DNA of 64,000 nt, from contig NZ_CABIKG010000005.1 of NCBI RefSeq assembly GCF_902196125.1, forward strand, positions 36,801 through 100,800, in the 5' to 3' direction. Positions 47,809-58,570 of this stretch are shown in pieces. A program made the translations under genes and the position numbers. Within the stretch, counting starts at the first letter, position 1, and every line of letters starts with the position of its first letter. The notes beneath the pieces were generated by a model that saw only the letters and a list, made by a program, of their open reading frames with translations, ran no database searches and was not told the origin of the DNA. This DNA is from Helicobacter suis (GTDB lineage: Bacteria; Campylobacterota; Campylobacteria; Campylobacterales; Helicobacteraceae).

Positions 47809-48542
47809 GTTAAATCTCCAATCCCCACTCTTTGGGCTAAAAAGTCATAAAAGTGCATGGTTTTTGTGCGAGCTTGCATTTTAGCCATCGCCCCGCTAAT
47901 ATTAAGCAAACAACCCGCATCAGCTGAAAGAATATAATCTACTTGGCGGCTTTCAATGTCTTTAATTTTCTCCTGCACCATCGCATAAGAAATCTCCGGC
48001 TCTTTTATAGCAAAAGTCCCCCCAAACCCACAACATTCCTCTTCGCGTTCTAGCTCTACTAATTCCACATTTTCTAATTGAGAGATGATTTTTTTAGCGC
48101 TCCCAATCACTTTAGAAACCCGCAGGGCATGGCAATTTGAGTGCCAAGTAACTTTAATAGGCGCGCCCACATCTTTATAGTGAATGTCTAGTTTTTTATC
48201 TAAAAATTCTGAGAGTTCAAAGACCCTAGAGGAGAAGTTTTTAACCGCCTCATAATCCTTATGCCCTTCAAAGAGTTCAAGATAATCATGGGCCATCATA
48301 CCCACACACGATCCACTAGGCACAATTACCGGATAATCCTCTTTAAATAACCCCACATTGTGTAACACAATCTCGCGGCTTTGATCGTAGTAGCCTGAGT
48401 TATAGCTAGGTTGCCCACAACAAGTTTGATCTTTTTTAAAGATCACCTCCACCCCCTCTTTTTGCAAAAGTTTAATGCAATTAATCGCCGTTTTACTAAA
48501 AACAGCCCCCCCTAAACAGGTTGCAAAAAAATACGCTTTCAT
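47805..48542 (-). CDS. lutA: L-lactate utilization protein LutA
   Basis: 245 residues with two CCG domains: CCGQPSYNSGY near residue 41 and ECCGFGGTFAIK near residue 172, ligands of an Fe-S cofactor in the GlpC/HdrB family. First gene of the minus-strand lutA-lutB-lutC-bcp run. SD AAAGGAAAC precedes the ATG. Equivalent to HP0139. Confidence 0.94.
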   Translation of the reverse strand: MKAYFFATCLGGAVFSKTAINCIKLLQKEGVEVIFKKDQTCCGQPSYNSGYYDQSREIVLHNVGLFKEDYPVIVPSGSCVGMMAHDYLELFEGHKDYEAVKNFSSRVFELSEFLDKKLDIHYKDVGAPIKVTWHSNCHALRVSKVIGSAKKIISQLENVELVELEREEECCGFGGTFAIKEPEISYAMVQEKIKDIESRQVDYILSADAGCLLNISGAMAKMQARTKTMHFYDFLAQRVGIGDLT

Positions 48543-48582
48543 TAAGTTTCCTTTGGCTTTCTATAAAAAACACTAGCTAATC

Positions 48583-48588
48583 ATTATA
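48583..48588 (-). promoter_or_regulatory. Putative -10 box for lutABC-bcp
   Basis: Minus-strand TATAAT (AAGTTATAATGATT) 41 bases before the lutA start, just beyond the end of comB10. Confidence 0.45.
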
Positions 48589-48594
48589 ACTTAA

Positions 48595-49695
48595 CTAAGG
48601 CAATGGATGGGTAAAAAATTGCGCTAATATCTCGCCCTCTTTAGGCACGGGAAAGAAAATATCTAAATTAGGCGCGATAAAAACTCTACTCCCCTCTCTG
48701 ATGATAATAATAGGCTTGAGATTGCTTTTATCTTTAAGAATCTGGGCTACAATTTGGTTTAATCCCATGCCTGTTTGGCGCGTCATTTGCATTAAAAGAT
48801 AATCGCCAAAGAAATTATTTTTACCCGTTTTATTAGCAATGGCTGAGGTAAGCGCAATAAGTAGGCCATTAGAAATAGTAGAAACCAAAAGAGGCATGCC
48901 ATAGCGCTGGAAATTATGCGTGATCATTTCACCTACTAGTCCGCTATAACCCTTGACATCTGCGCCTTTGGCATTGGTGAGCATGATATTAACCCCTTGT
49001 GGGGTAAGAATACGAGTCCACACAATATCAAGGCGGTACTCGCCTATTTTATTGTTGTTGTTATAATAGCCTATAACTTTAGAACCTTTGGGGATTAAAA
49101 TAGCCCTGCCCATGTTAGCAAATACATCGCTTTCTACCTGCGCGATGACTTTACCGCCTAACTGGGAGCTAATAGGCGTGATCAAAAAGGCGGGGATCAT
49201 TTTATCAGCGGTGATCGTGCGCAAAAGCCTATTTTCATGGCTAGCCATATCTTTAGCTTTGAGATTTTCAAAATGATCAACTCCATAATCTAGTACTGAA
49301 ATTGGCTTTTGCTCTTTAGACTCATCTTGAGAAATATCAAAGCCTTTAATACGAGAGGCTAATATATCTTGCGTGCTATCTATTTCTTGTGGGGGTGGGG
49401 GGGGTATTTGAGGCGGGGGTTTTTCTAATGCCTGTTTAAGCTGTGCTTTAAGCGCTGTGATTTGCTTAGCATTTTCCTCTAGCGTTTGCTCTAGGCGTTT
49501 ATAATCCTCTAAATCTCTAGGGTCTTCTTTTTGTTGTTTAGGCACAAATAAATAATCAGAAAGCGGATAGTTAGACTCTTCTACTTCTAAAACTTCCTCC
49601 GGTTCTTTATCTTTTTTATGCCACCAAAGAGAAGAGGCCATGATCACCACGCCCATACTAAACCCAACAATTAATTTTTTAAAAAGAGCATTCAT
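48595..49695 (-). CDS. comB10: ComB10, VirB10-type DNA-uptake channel protein
   Basis: Part of the Helicobacter type IV secretion-like system for natural transformation. 366 residues: cytoplasmic tip, one membrane segment (about 8-25), a coiled-coil plus proline-rich periplasmic stretch (PPPQIPPPPPQEID), and the TrbI/VirB10 domain (about 150-345) with GRAILIPKGSKVIGYY. Coupled to comB9 by ATGA. DprA at 3.7 kb acts later in the same process. An 8-G run (plus strand) encodes the prolines; it is in frame. Confidence 0.9.
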   Translation of the reverse strand: MNALFKKLIVGFSMGVVIMASSLWWHKKDKEPEEVLEVEESNYPLSDYLFVPKQQKEDPRDLEDYKRLEQTLEENAKQITALKAQLKQALEKPPPQIPPPPPQEIDSTQDILASRIKGFDISQDESKEQKPISVLDYGVDHFENLKAKDMASHENRLLRTITADKMIPAFLITPISSQLGGKVIAQVESDVFANMGRAILIPKGSKVIGYYNNNNKIGEYRLDIVWTRILTPQGVNIMLTNAKGADVKGYSGLVGEMITHNFQRYGMPLLVSTISNGLLIALTSAIANKTGKNNFFGDYLLMQMTRQTGMGLNQIVAQILKDKSNLKPIIIIREGSRVFIAPNLDIFFPVPKEGEILAQFFTHPLP

Positions 49696-50639
49696 GGGCG
49701 AGTACGGCGGATACAGGCATGGAGTTTGCCCTCTCTAAGAGTCCATTTATTAGCAATATCCTCAGCAATGAGATAATCCCCTACAATGCGGGTATTAATG
49801 GGGTTGTCATACCCATCTACAACTTTATAGGCTACAGGAAATTTAACTTGGGAGGCTTTGCGATCAAATTTGAAGTAAGTAAAATGCGCGTCGTTAAAAA
49901 TATCTAGGGGTTTGATTAGTTTAGCCCTATCAATTCTACATAGCCACAAACAAAACCAAGCCCTTTTTCTACTCCCTAAAACTTTATAATTCCTCTTAAT
50001 TTGGGTTTTATCAATCCACATGGCATTACTCACATCTCCAATTTTAAAATAACGCGTAGAATCGGGTGTGTTTTTTTTACTCTCTAAAACTTTACTCTCT
50101 AAAACTTCTTTTTTTTCAAACTTAACTAGGGGTTGATCTGGGCTAGATTGGAAAAAATGTTTGTTGGAAATATAGACATTTAAAACAGGGTGTTTAGGGC
50201 TTGTAAAGGTGGTTGAAAAGATATAAAAGGTATAAATCTTACCACTCTTACCCACCACATTTAAATTAGAATCAATGCCAATTTGTAGGGGTTTAATAAG
50301 TAAGACATTGCTATTTTGGTGGCGCTCATGGCCTAGCATTTTAGTACTAAAGCCTACACTATCGCCCAAAATCACCTCTTCAATGGGTTCATTAAAAACT
50401 AAGGTGGTGATCATCGCATAACGCAGGCGCAATTTAGGGGTTTGGCCTAAGCGATAATCAATAAATAAGGTGTTGTCTAAATCATCTCGCTCTCTTTTAA
50501 AAAAACTACCTTGAATGGCATGCAAATCTTGCATGGAGTAAATGGGGGGTTCTTCCTCCTCCTCTTCTAATGGCTTAGGGGTAGAATTAGCCACTAATAA
50601 ACACCCTAAGAAAAACAAAAACCAAATCCTTAAATACAT
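49692..50639 (-). CDS. comB9: ComB9, VirB9-type DNA-uptake channel protein
   Basis: 315 residues with a signal peptide (about 1-17) and the VirB9/TrbG domain: LRYAMITTLVFNEPIEEVIL, KSGKIYTFYIFSTTF, and C-terminal SNAMWIDKTQIKRN region. A Glu-rich stretch follows the signal. A 15-bp tandem duplication encodes VLESK twice, in frame (50077-50106). comB8 normally precedes comB9; here the upstream neighbour is the divergent flgI, so comB6-8 must be elsewhere. Confidence 0.88.
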   Translation of the reverse strand: MYLRIWFLFFLGCLLVANSTPKPLEEEEEEPPIYSMQDLHAIQGSFFKRERDDLDNTLFIDYRLGQTPKLRLRYAMITTLVFNEPIEEVILGDSVGFSTKMLGHERHQNSNVLLIKPLQIGIDSNLNVVGKSGKIYTFYIFSTTFTSPKHPVLNVYISNKHFFQSSPDQPLVKFEKKEVLESKVLESKKNTPDSTRYFKIGDVSNAMWIDKTQIKRNYKVLGSRKRAWFCLWLCRIDRAKLIKPLDIFNDAHFTYFKFDRKASQVKFPVAYKVVDGYDNPINTRIVGDYLIAEDIANKWTLREGKLHACIRRTRP

Positions 50640-50663
50640 CTAACACCAACTTCTTTAAAATCC

Positions 50664-50669
50664 ATTATA
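50664..50669 (-). promoter_or_regulatory. Putative -10 box for comB9-comB10
   Basis: Minus-strand TATAAT (TTGTTATAATGG) 25 bases before the comB9 start, consistent with comB9 heading its own transcript here. Confidence 0.45.
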
Positions 50670-50728
50670 ACAAACTTTCTATGCTAAAGACTTGTGATAT
50701 TTTTAAGATATTTGGGTAGAATCTAGGC

Positions 50729-51766
50729 ATGCAAGTGTACAAACTTAGCTTTTTATTGTTATCTCTCTTGTGGGTTTTACATGCAGAGAAGATTGAAGAT
50801 GTGGCCAATATCGTAGGGGTGCGTGATAACCAGTTGGTGGGCTATGGGCTTGTGATTGGGTTAAATGGCACGGGGGATAAATCTGGCTCTAAATTTACCA
50901 TGCAATCTATTGCTAACATGTTAGAAAGCGTCAATGTTAAGGTCTCTCCTGATGATATTAAATCTAAAAATGTAGCCGCCGTGATGATTACCGCTAGCTT
51001 GCCCTCCTTTGCTAGACAGGGGGATAAGATTGATATACAAATTTCTTCTATTGGCGATGCAAAGTCTATTGATCACGGGGTTTTAGTGATGACACCACTA
51101 AGTGCTATTGATGGCAATATTTATGCTATTGCACAGGGTAGTGTAAGTTTGGGTAATTCCTCTAATTTGCTCTCAGGCACTATTGTTAATGGTGCGACAA
51201 TTGAGCGCGAGGTGGCCTATGATTTGACACGCCAAAATAACATGACCTTAAGCCTTAAAGAGCCTAATTTTAAAAATGCGGTAAAAATCCAAGAAACTCT
51301 TAATAGAGTCTTTAAAGAGCCCGTAGCTTTGGCTATCGATCCTAAAACTATCAAGTTAAAAAAACCTGCTAAGCTTACAATGGTGGAGTTTTTAGCCTTG
51401 ATTCAAGAAGTTAATATTGATTACACCCAGCAAAATAAAATTATCATTGATGAAAAATCTGGCACGGTGGTAGCGGGGGTGGATATTGTGGTACACCCTG
51501 TGGTGGTTACAAGCGGAGATGTTAGCATTAAAATTACAAAAGAACCTCTTGAACCCAAAAAAGGTAAGGCTAAAAAAGATATTGAAAAACTTGATGCCAC
51601 AACTTCCTTTGATACTAAAGAGAATATTTTAAGCGCACCTAAGGCCACAGTAGCCAGTGTGGTTAAGGCTTTGCAAAAAATCGGGGTGAATGCTAAGGGC
51701 ATTGTTTCAATCTTAGAGGCGATGAAAAAAAGCGGGGCGATTAGCGCTCAAATGGAGGTCATATGA
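50729..51766 (+). CDS. flgI: Flagellar P-ring protein FlgI
   Basis: Periplasmic bushing around the flagellar rod. 345 residues with a signal peptide (about 1-19, cleaved after LHA). Family core [28 protein letters not shown], and C-terminal [20 protein letters not shown]. No good Shine-Dalgarno; a TAGAAT only 6 bases before the ATG suggests the call of start or promoter is uncertain. Coupled to the FlgJ-like gene (4-base overlap). Confidence 0.95.
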   Translation: MQVYKLSFLLLSLLWVLHAEKIEDVANIVGVRDNQLVGYGLVIGLNGTGDKSGSKFTMQSIANMLESVNVKVSPDDIKSKNVAAVMITASLPSFARQGDKIDIQISSIGDAKSIDHGVLVMTPLSAIDGNIYAIAQGSVSLGNSSNLLSGTIVNGATIEREVAYDLTRQNNMTLSLKEPNFKNAVKIQETLNRVFKEPVALAIDPKTIKLKKPAKLTMVEFLALIQEVNIDYTQQNKIIIDEKSGTVVAGVDIVVHPVVVTSGDVSIKITKEPLEPKKGKAKKDIEKLDATTSFDTKENILSAPKATVASVVKALQKIGVNAKGIVSILEAMKKSGAISAQMEVI

Positions 51767-52074
51767 TTAAAAATAACCTAGATATTTACAACCAATATTT
51801 AGCCAACAAGCTAGATGCTAAGAAGTTAAAAAGCAAAAAAAATAACGATCAGCAACTCAAAGTACAAACTGATGCCTTTGAATCCTTGCTTTTAAAGTTT
51901 ATGCTAGATACCGCGCTTAAATTAGATAATCCGCTTTATCCTAAGCAACCCGGAAGCGAGATTTATCAATCCATGTATAAAGAATCGCTTTCTAACCAGC
52001 TTAGCGGGCATTTTGGCTATAGCGAATTACTCTTTAATTTCCTCAAAGATCAAGAGGCACAGAGAAAAGGGTGA
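51763..52074 (+). CDS. FlgJ N-terminal-domain-like rod protein
   Basis: 103 residues. The motif [20 protein letters not shown] followed by [17 protein letters not shown] is the rod-capping domain of FlgJ (QFEAMFLQMMLKSMR and so on). The muramidase domain is absent, as in other epsilonproteobacteria. Corresponds to HP0245. Lies between flgI and flgS and overlaps both. Confidence 0.8.
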   Translation: MIKNNLDIYNQYLANKLDAKKLKSKKNNDQQLKVQTDAFESLLLKFMLDTALKLDNPLYPKQPGSEIYQSMYKESLSNQLSGHFGYSELLFNFLKDQEAQRKG

Positions 52075-53117
52075 GTAAAAAAAACACTTTGCAATTTGAA
52101 TCAGGGGAGGGGTTAGATCAAAAAATCCTAGATGGCATTGAAATGCAGGATCGCCAAGAGCTTTTGCGCCTGCTTAATGAGTTTATTTTGCAAAGTTACA
52201 AGGTTGAAAAAGAATTTAAAGATTACAAAGCGCTTTATGAATGGGTGATTGAAATTTTACCCCAAGCCATTTGGGTACTTAATGAGAATAAAAGCTTTTT
52301 TTATAAGAATAGCAAGGCTATAGAAAGCCAAGAGGTGTTTGAAAAAGCAAGATTAGTAGGGTTTAATAGCGAGATCGAGCATGGGGGCAAAAACTACCTT
52401 TTTCAGAATAATAAAATACAGGGCAAGGAGATCATCACCGCTACAGACATCACCAAACAAAAGCGCCAAGAGCGGCTTATTTCTATGGGCAAGATTTCAG
52501 CCCACTTAGCCCATGAAATTAGAAACCCTGTAGGCTCTATTTCTTTACTCACCTCTGTTTTACTCAAAAAAGTAGAGGAAAAAACTAAGCCTATTGTTTT
52601 TGAGTTGCAACGATCGCTGTGGCGGGTTGAGCGTATTATCAAGGCAACTTTGCTTTTTTCTAAAGGTGTGCAGGCTAATAAAATCCCCCAAAGTCTCTCT
52701 TTATTAGAAGATGAAATTAAAGAAGCGCTTAACCAGTATAGCTATACCAAAGACATTACTCTTAAAACCCAAATCGCGCCTCTTATTGTCTCTTATGATC
52801 TAAGTTTACTCAGCATTGCCCTACAAAATTTCCTTTATAACGCTATAGATGCCATTGAAGAGGGTAGCGCCGAAGAAGGGCATGTAGAAGTGGTGGCGTT
52901 TGAAGAGGGGGAGTGGGCTATTTTTCATATTAAAGATGATGGTAAGGAAGTTGTGGATAAAGAATTGCTCTTTGAACCCTTTGAAACCACCAAATTAAAG
53001 GGCAATGGGCTAGGTTTAGCGCTCTCTTTACAGGTAGTAGAAGCACATGGAGGGCAAATCACGCTTTTAGACACGCCTACAAAAACCTTTGAAATCCGCA
53101 TTCTCAAGGACGCGTAA
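52071..53117 (+). CDS. flgS: Flagellar sensor kinase FlgS (NtrB-like)
   Basis: Cytoplasmic histidine kinase that phosphorylates FlgR to activate sigma-54 flagellar genes (rpoN at 21.4 kb). 348 residues, no membrane segment: PAS-like region about 50-130, H box [10 protein letters not shown] with H148, N box [14 protein letters not shown] box [13 protein letters not shown] start overlaps the FlgJ-like stop (GTGA). Corresponds to HP0244; in H. pylori FlgS also senses acid. Confidence 0.93.
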   Translation: MSKKNTLQFESGEGLDQKILDGIEMQDRQELLRLLNEFILQSYKVEKEFKDYKALYEWVIEILPQAIWVLNENKSFFYKNSKAIESQEVFEKARLVGFNSEIEHGGKNYLFQNNKIQGKEIITATDITKQKRQERLISMGKISAHLAHEIRNPVGSISLLTSVLLKKVEEKTKPIVFELQRSLWRVERIIKATLLFSKGVQANKIPQSLSLLEDEIKEALNQYSYTKDITLKTQIAPLIVSYDLSLLSIALQNFLYNAIDAIEEGSAEEGHVEVVAFEEGEWAIFHIKDDGKEVVDKELLFEPFETTKLKGNGLGLALSLQVVEAHGGQITLLDTPTKTFEIRILKDA

Positions 53118-53192
53118 AGGTATGTGTTAATCATTTTAAGCTAGAATTTCCCAGCTGGCTAAGATCAGTGGAATTAAAAAATAAGGGAATAG

Positions 53193-53633
53193 ATGAAAGC
53201 AAAAACAGTTGATTTACTCAAACAACTTCAGGCCGATAGCATTGTTTTATTCATGAAACTCCACAACTTCCATTGGAATGTAAAGGGCTCTGATTTTTTC
53301 CCCGTACATAAATTCACCCAAGAAGTGTATGAGGGATTTGCCGGTATGTTTGATGATTTAGCCGAAAGGATAGCTCAACTAGGCCATGTACCTGTAATTA
53401 CTCTATCAGAAGCCCTAGAGCTAGCCCATGTCAAGGAGGAAAGCAAACACCATTTCCATTCTAAGGAAGTGTTTAAAGCTATCTTGCAAGATTATGAACA
53501 TTTGGAGGCGCATTTTAAAGAACTCTCTGAGGTAGCAGGCCATGCAAAGGATAGCGTAACTACAGCTTATGCTGATGAACAGCTGGCTAAATTACAAAAA
53601 TCTATCTGGATGCTCAAGGCAAGTTTGGATTAA
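53193..53633 (+). CDS. napA: Neutrophil-activating protein NapA (Dps family)
   Basis: Dodecameric ferritin-like protein that stores iron, protects DNA and activates neutrophils. 146 residues. Ferroxidase ligands line up with H. pylori NapA shifted by two: H27 ([10 protein letters not shown]), H39, D54 and E58 (MFDDLAERI). SD TAAGGGAATAG. The C-terminus is neutral, without a Lys-rich DNA-binding tail. Corresponds to HP0243. Confidence 0.96.
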   Translation: MKAKTVDLLKQLQADSIVLFMKLHNFHWNVKGSDFFPVHKFTQEVYEGFAGMFDDLAERIAQLGHVPVITLSEALELAHVKEESKHHFHSKEVFKAILQDYEHLEAHFKELSEVAGHAKDSVTTAYADEQLAKLQKSIWMLKASLD

Positions 53634-53908
53634 TGGATAATTTAGAAGTCTTTGAGGGCGATCCATTAGAAAAATGGGCGGAGGTGATCGTGCATGCGAG
53701 TTTTAAGCGCTCTTTTGAGGAATTAGACAAACTTTTAGAGATACGCGCGCTGTGCGAACTTTTGCTAGAGGATGAGGGGCTTTTAGAAAAATTTGACGCC
53801 CTTTGTAAACAAAACCGCCTTGATCCCACCCTACAAGATCGCATACACGCCCGCAAGGTGGATTTGGCTATTGATTCTATGGCGCGCATTTTAAGCGGGC
53901 ATGAGTAG
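53633..53908 (+). CDS. HP0242-type all-helical (knotted-dimer) protein
   Basis: 91 residues, all-helical by composition. Aligns along its length with H. pylori HP0242: ELEIFEGNPLDKW there, NLEVFEGDPLEKW here, and the same ending DSMARILSGHE/QSMANILSGNE. HP0242 is known structurally as an intertwined, knotted homodimer of unknown function. Start overlaps the napA stop (TAATG), giving the same order as HP0243-HP0242. Confidence 0.85.
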   Translation: MDNLEVFEGDPLEKWAEVIVHASFKRSFEELDKLLEIRALCELLLEDEGLLEKFDALCKQNRLDPTLQDRIHARKVDLAIDSMARILSGHE

Positions 53909-54287
53909 GCTTTTGCTCGTGTTGTGTTGTGCTTCCTTGCTCTTTTGCAAATCTCTTAACCAGCGCATCACTCTTAAAAAAGATCAAACTTTTAGCGGGA
54001 CTTTGCAGCTACAAAAATTTAAAAAACCTTTATCTGTGCGTTGGACACTCTACAAAGATAAGGGGTTAGTGGTGCATTTGCATTTTAACCAATTCCCCTA
54101 CCAGTTTATTTTGTATAAAGATTTCCAGCGCAATAGCTTTAGAAAAGAGATTTTTAAAGAGGAGCAAATAAGCACAGATAAAACACCGCTTTTTTTTCTC
54201 ATCACCTTTAAAAATTTTGATAGCAAAGAGGAAAGCGCTACTTTGTATTTGCGCGCCTCTGAAAAGCTCCAATGGTTGCAAAATTAA
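53901..54287 (+). CDS. Exported protein of unknown function (HP0241-like)
   Basis: 128 residues with an N-terminal signal peptide (about 1-18; CCASLLFCKS, not a clear lipobox). The rest is a small basic beta-rich domain with aromatic repeats (FNQFPYQFILYKDFQ). No recognised family. Overlaps the HP0242-like gene and ispB, position as in H. pylori HP0241. Confidence 0.7.
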   Translation: MSRLLLVLCCASLLFCKSLNQRITLKKDQTFSGTLQLQKFKKPLSVRWTLYKDKGLVVHLHFNQFPYQFILYKDFQRNSFRKEIFKEEQISTDKTPLFFLITFKNFDSKEESATLYLRASEKLQWLQN

Positions 54288-55177
54288 TTCCGGCTATTCA
54301 GGCCAGAATACAAAGCTTTTTAGAGGAGGTTAAAAGCCCACAGGTTTTAAAGATGGTACAAAATCTAGGGCAGGGCAAGATGTTAAGAAGCCAACTTATT
54401 TTAGCGATCTGTTCTAATCACCCAAAGATTGTAGACTTTTGTGCCATTATAGAGATGATTCAAAGCGCCTCTTTACTCCATGATGATGTAATCGATCACG
54501 CTAAAACTAGGCGGGGTAACCCCTCGCTTAATACCACTTTTGGAAACACCAATGCGATCATGTTAGGCGATGTGTTTTACTCTAAAGCCTATTATGAGCT
54601 GGCTAGCTTTAATAAAGAAATTGTATGGCTTGTAGCCCAAAGTGTGGTGGAACTCTCACGCGGAGAGATCAAAGATGTACAGGGCTGTTTGGCTTTTAAT
54701 CCGGATAAAACACTTTATTTAGACACTATACAAGATAAAAGCGCTTCTTTAATTGCGGCTAGTAGTTGTGGGGCTGCGCTTTTGCAGGGTTTAGAGCCTT
54801 CTAAATATAGAGATTTTGGGCGGCATTTTGGAATGGCTTTTCAAATGGTAGATGATTTGCTAGACATCACCCAGCCTGAGGAGGTTTTAGGCAAACCTGC
54901 TTTGAGTGATTTTAAAGAGGGTAAAAGTACTCTGCCCTATATTCTTTTACACCAAAAATTAAGTAAAGCCGATCAAAAAAAATTAGCCTCTTATTTTAAA
55001 ATAGAGAGTGAAGAGGCACAAGAGTGGTGTTTAGAGAAGTTTAAAGAATTTGGCATTGCTCAAGAGGTTTTAAAAGAGGCAAGGGGTTATGTTGACTTAG
55101 CGCTAGAGGCCATTGATGGCGAGGGTAATGGGGCTTTAGAGCGCATGGCTAATGCTATTTTAGAAAGAACATTTTAG
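54272..55177 (+). CDS. ispB: Polyprenyl (octaprenyl) diphosphate synthase
   Basis: Makes the isoprenoid tail, here presumably for menaquinone, whose ring pathway (MqnE, MqnC) is at 26.9-31.8 kb. 301 residues: first Asp-rich motif LLHDDVIDHAKTRRGNPS and second QMVDDLLDITQ, with GNTNAIMLGD between. Start (ATG at 54272) overlaps the preceding gene by 16 bases. Corresponds to HP0240. Chain length cannot be read from sequence alone. Confidence 0.92.
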   Translation: MVAKLIPAIQARIQSFLEEVKSPQVLKMVQNLGQGKMLRSQLILAICSNHPKIVDFCAIIEMIQSASLLHDDVIDHAKTRRGNPSLNTTFGNTNAIMLGDVFYSKAYYELASFNKEIVWLVAQSVVELSRGEIKDVQGCLAFNPDKTLYLDTIQDKSASLIAASSCGAALLQGLEPSKYRDFGRHFGMAFQMVDDLLDITQPEEVLGKPALSDFKEGKSTLPYILLHQKLSKADQKKLASYFKIESEEAQEWCLEKFKEFGIAQEVLKEARGYVDLALEAIDGEGNGALERMANAILERTF

Positions 55178-55187
55178 GGGGTTTATT

Positions 55188-56486
55188 GTGGATAGTGGGT
55201 ATTTGGTTGTGAGTTTTACCCATCAAAATCTCCCCGTTGAGTTGCGCGAGCAGCTTGCTTTTTCAGAAAAAAGTCTTTTAGAATTTCTAAGCGCGCTTAA
55301 ACAGCATAGCTCTATGCAAGAGATCATGGCCCTTGCAACCTGTAATCGCATGGAATTTTATATTTTTGGGGCTTTAGAGAGTGTACCTGTGATCTTAGAA
55401 TCTCTAGGGCGTGCTAAAAATATGCCCCTTAGCTTGTTACAAGAAAAAAGCGTTGTACATACCCATAATCAGGCAATCCACCATGCCTTTTCTGTGGTGA
55501 GTAGTTTAGAGAGCATGGTGGTGGGTGAAACCCAAATTACCGGACAATTTAAGAGTGCGTATAAAGCATGTTTAGAGGCTAAGCTTTGTGGTAAGCATTT
55601 AAGTAGGCTAGCTCACTTTGCTTTTAAATGCGCGGCTAGCGTGCGCAACACCACCGCTATTTCGGCCCAAGTGGTCTCTATTGCCTCTATGGCTGTAAAA
55701 CAGGCCTTAGAAGTCTTAGAGAGTGAAAAACTGCCTAAAAAAGCCTTAGTTGTGGGTGTGGGAGAGATGGGACAGCTGGTGTGTAAACATCTACTTTCTA
55801 AGGGTTTTGAAGTGGCGCTATGTAATCGCAGTGTGGAAAATGCCCGCACTTTTGCCCAGATACTTGGAGCAGAAAATTTAGAAGTACACGGGCTAGAAAA
55901 TCTGAGCATACTTTTAAATGCCTGCCCTTTTGTTTTTAGTGCCACAAGGTCTAAAACCCCCTTGATCACGCCTAATATGCTAGAATCTACAGCATTTCGG
56001 CGCTTTTGGTTTGATTTAGCCGTGCCCAGAGACATAGAAGATCCAAAAGATGCACAGATTTGGCTTTATAGTATTGATGATTTAAAAGGCGTGATAGCTA
56101 AACACCTAGAGGAGCGCGAACAAGATAGAAGAAAAGCTTACGCGGTTGTGGGTACTTACACGATGAAGTTTTTAGAGTGGCTACAAACCTTAGAGCTCGA
56201 TCCACTTATTAAAGGGCTTAGAGAACTGGCTAAAGAAGCCGCTTTAAAAGAGCTTAACAAGGCGCTTAAAAAGGGTTATATCCCCCAAGAACAAGGCGAG
56301 AGTGTGGCCAAGATTTTACACAACGCCTTTAACACCTTTTTACACCACCCCACCGCCGTTTTAAAGAAAAACGCCCACAAAGAGGAGGGAGATATGCTGA
56401 GCGAATGCCTTAAAAACCTCTTTAATTTAGGAGGCGAAAACATGTTTTTAAACGCTTATCACTGCGAATATAGCAAAGGACTTTAA
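55188..56486 (+). CDS. hemA: Glutamyl-tRNA reductase
   Basis: First step of C5 heme synthesis. 432 residues: catalytic Cys in [10 protein letters not shown] (about 48-57), substrate region [25 protein letters not shown]-binding [11 protein letters not shown], and a C-terminal dimerisation helix. GTG start after AGGGGG. Followed without gap by proS and then hemC, as in HP0239-HP0237. Confidence 0.95.
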   Translation: MDSGYLVVSFTHQNLPVELREQLAFSEKSLLEFLSALKQHSSMQEIMALATCNRMEFYIFGALESVPVILESLGRAKNMPLSLLQEKSVVHTHNQAIHHAFSVVSSLESMVVGETQITGQFKSAYKACLEAKLCGKHLSRLAHFAFKCAASVRNTTAISAQVVSIASMAVKQALEVLESEKLPKKALVVGVGEMGQLVCKHLLSKGFEVALCNRSVENARTFAQILGAENLEVHGLENLSILLNACPFVFSATRSKTPLITPNMLESTAFRRFWFDLAVPRDIEDPKDAQIWLYSIDDLKGVIAKHLEEREQDRRKAYAVVGTYTMKFLEWLQTLELDPLIKGLRELAKEAALKELNKALKKGYIPQEQGESVAKILHNAFNTFLHHPTAVLKKNAHKEEGDMLSECLKNLFNLGGENMFLNAYHCEYSKGL

Positions 56487-58216
56487 TGCGCTACTCTACT
56501 CTTTTTGCCCCCTCCCTTAAAGAACCCCCCAAAGATGCGCTTTTAAAAAGCCACCAGTTTTTAATCCAAGCAGGCTTTGTTAAACAAGTAGGCAGTGGTA
56601 TTTATAGCTTTTTACCCTTAGGCCAAAAGGTGCTTTCTAAGATTAAAAACATCATTAAAGAGGAGATGGATAAGCACGGCGCACAGGAGTGCATGTTTAA
56701 TTTTATCACGCCTGCAAGTTTATGGGAACAGAGTCAAAGGTTACATAAATACGGGCAGGAGTTATTAATTTTTAAGGATCGCAAAGCTTACCCCTTTGTA
56801 CTAGGCCCTACCCATGAAGAAGTAGCAGTGGAGGTAGTAAAGGGCTATGTGCAAAGTTATAAACAACTGCCCTTACATCTTTATCAGATTCACACCAAAT
56901 TTAGAGATGAGATTCGCCCCCGTTTTGGTCTTATGCGCGCGCGTGAATTTATCATGAAAGATGGCTATAGTTTTCATGTAAATGAGCAGGATTTAGAGCG
57001 CGAATTTAACGCGATGGAAAAAGTTTATAGTAGAATTTTTACACGGCTAGGTTTAGATTTTAGAGCTGTGCAGGCTGATAGCGGGGCTATTGGGGGTAAT
57101 AAAAGTAAAGAGTTTGTGGTACTAGCAGAGTGTGGGGAGGATAGCATTATTGCTTGTACAAATTGCTCGTATGCGGCCAATATTGAAATTGCTAGGCGTG
57201 CTAGACGCTCTGAACCAAATAATATCCCCAAAGCCTCTTTTGCTAAATTTTCTACCCCAAATACCCCCACTATAGAAGCTCTAAGCGCCTTTTTTAAAGT
57301 AGATCCCTTTTTTACAATTAAAGCCATTGCTAAGCAAATTTTATTTGAGGATAGTAGTACCCAAATTGTCTTTTTCTTTCTAAGAGGAGATGATTTTTTA
57401 GAAGAGACTAAAGCTTTAAATGCTATTAATCGCCTTTGTACTTCGCGGGCTTTAAGTTTAGAGGAACTTAGCGCTGAGACTTTAGAACAAGTAGGCATGT
57501 TCCCCGGCTACATGGGACCTTATGGGCTTAAACATATCTTACCAGATGCTTTAGTGATCTTTGATTGTGATTTAGAGGAAGCTAATAGCTTAATTTGTGG
57601 GGCTAATGAGAAAGAAATGCACTTTGTGGGCGTGGATTTAGCCACCTTTAAAGACTTGATCTACCAAGACATCGCCGCTGTCAGAGTACAGGATTTATGC
57701 CCGGAATGTCAGGGAAACTTGGAGCAACATAAAAGTATAGAAGTGGGGCATATTTTCCAACTAGGAAATATCTATGCTAAAAATTTAGGGGCTAGCTTTT
57801 TAAATGCAAAAGGGGAAGCGAGCTTTTTTGAAATGGGTTGTTATGGGATTGGGGTGAGCCGTTTACTCCCTGCAATTTTAGAACAAAAGAGCGATTCAAA
57901 GGGTTGTGTGTGGAGTTTAGAGAGCGCGCCTTTTGAGGTGGTGGTGGTGATAGCCAATAATAAAGATACAGAATTAGTAGCCCTAGCTGAAACACTCTAT
58001 TTAGAATTATTAGAGGCGGGGATAGATGTACTTTTAGACGATCGCAACCTGCGCTTTGGGGCTAAAATGATAGATTTTGAGCGTATCGGCAGCTCTTACG
58101 CCCTTATTGTAGGTAAAGAAGCCAAATCAGGTAACTTTGAACTCATCAAACGAGAGGGGCTTAGCAAACAAATAGTACAGCGCATACAACTTGTAGATAT
58201 TTTAAAGGCGCGCTAA
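56486..58216 (+). CDS. proS: Prolyl-tRNA synthetase
   Basis: Class II synthetase of the bacterial type with a YbaK-like editing insert. 576 residues: motif 1 in the N-terminal quarter, motif 2 [22 protein letters not shown] region (about 135-155), editing insert about 235-385 ([24 protein letters not shown]), motif 3 [13 protein letters not shown], then an anticodon domain. Start overlaps the hemA stop by one base. Confidence 0.96.
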   Translation: MRYSTLFAPSLKEPPKDALLKSHQFLIQAGFVKQVGSGIYSFLPLGQKVLSKIKNIIKEEMDKHGAQECMFNFITPASLWEQSQRLHKYGQELLIFKDRKAYPFVLGPTHEEVAVEVVKGYVQSYKQLPLHLYQIHTKFRDEIRPRFGLMRAREFIMKDGYSFHVNEQDLEREFNAMEKVYSRIFTRLGLDFRAVQADSGAIGGNKSKEFVVLAECGEDSIIACTNCSYAANIEIARRARRSEPNNIPKASFAKFSTPNTPTIEALSAFFKVDPFFTIKAIAKQILFEDSSTQIVFFFLRGDDFLEETKALNAINRLCTSRALSLEELSAETLEQVGMFPGYMGPYGLKHILPDALVIFDCDLEEANSLICGANEKEMHFVGVDLATFKDLIYQDIAAVRVQDLCPECQGNLEQHKSIEVGHIFQLGNIYAKNLGASFLNAKGEASFFEMGCYGIGVSRLLPAILEQKSDSKGCVWSLESAPFEVVVVIANNKDTELVALAETLYLELLEAGIDVLLDDRNLRFGAKMIDFERIGSSYALIVGKEAKSGNFELIKREGLSKQIVQRIQLVDILKAR

Positions 58217-58570
58217 ATGCCCCTTATCTTCATTGTGGGTTTGTTTTATATTGTAATAGAGTTTTTGTTGGTGCTTAGTGTTATCCAGCATTTAGGCTTA
58301 TTTATCTTTTTGCTAGAGGTGGCTATTAGCGGGTTTATAGGGGGGGTCTTACTTTTTAAAAACCCCTTTGAGGATTTAAAAAACATCAGGAATATCTCTT
58401 TTGCTGAGGACTTTGTTTTACGCAGTTTTGGCGGGCTTTTATTGCTTTTGCCCGGGGTGCTTTGTGATATTTTTGGAATCATTTTAATTTTAATAGCCTC
58501 CATACGCCCCCAAAGAAAAAACCACGAGGAGGGGGTTATTGATGTGGAAGTACTGGATAAAGAGAAATGA
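58217..58570 (+). CDS. fxsA: FxsA family membrane protein
   Basis: 117 residues with three to four hydrophobic segments: IEFLLVLSVIQHLGLFIFLLE, a Gly-rich central part, then GGLLLLLPGVLCDIFGIILIL, a stretch typical of FxsA (LLLIPGFLTDxxGLLLL). Cytoplasmic acidic tail. Role unknown beyond phage-exclusion effects in E. coli. Between proS and hemC, overlapping hemC by 4 bases. Confidence 0.85.
   Translation: MPLIFIVGLFYIVIEFLLVLSVIQHLGLFIFLLEVAISGFIGGVLLFKNPFEDLKNIRNISFAEDFVLRSFGGLLLLLPGVLCDIFGIILILIASIRPQRKNHEEGVIDVEVLDKEK

Noticed and set aside
50077..50106. 15-bp tandem repeat in comB9 as a contingency switch
   Set aside because: Fifteen is a multiple of three; copy change would only add or remove VLESK without a frameshift.
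50717..50722. TAGAAT as the flgI promoter
   Set aside because: Only 6 bases before the ATG, which would need a leaderless message; no independent support.
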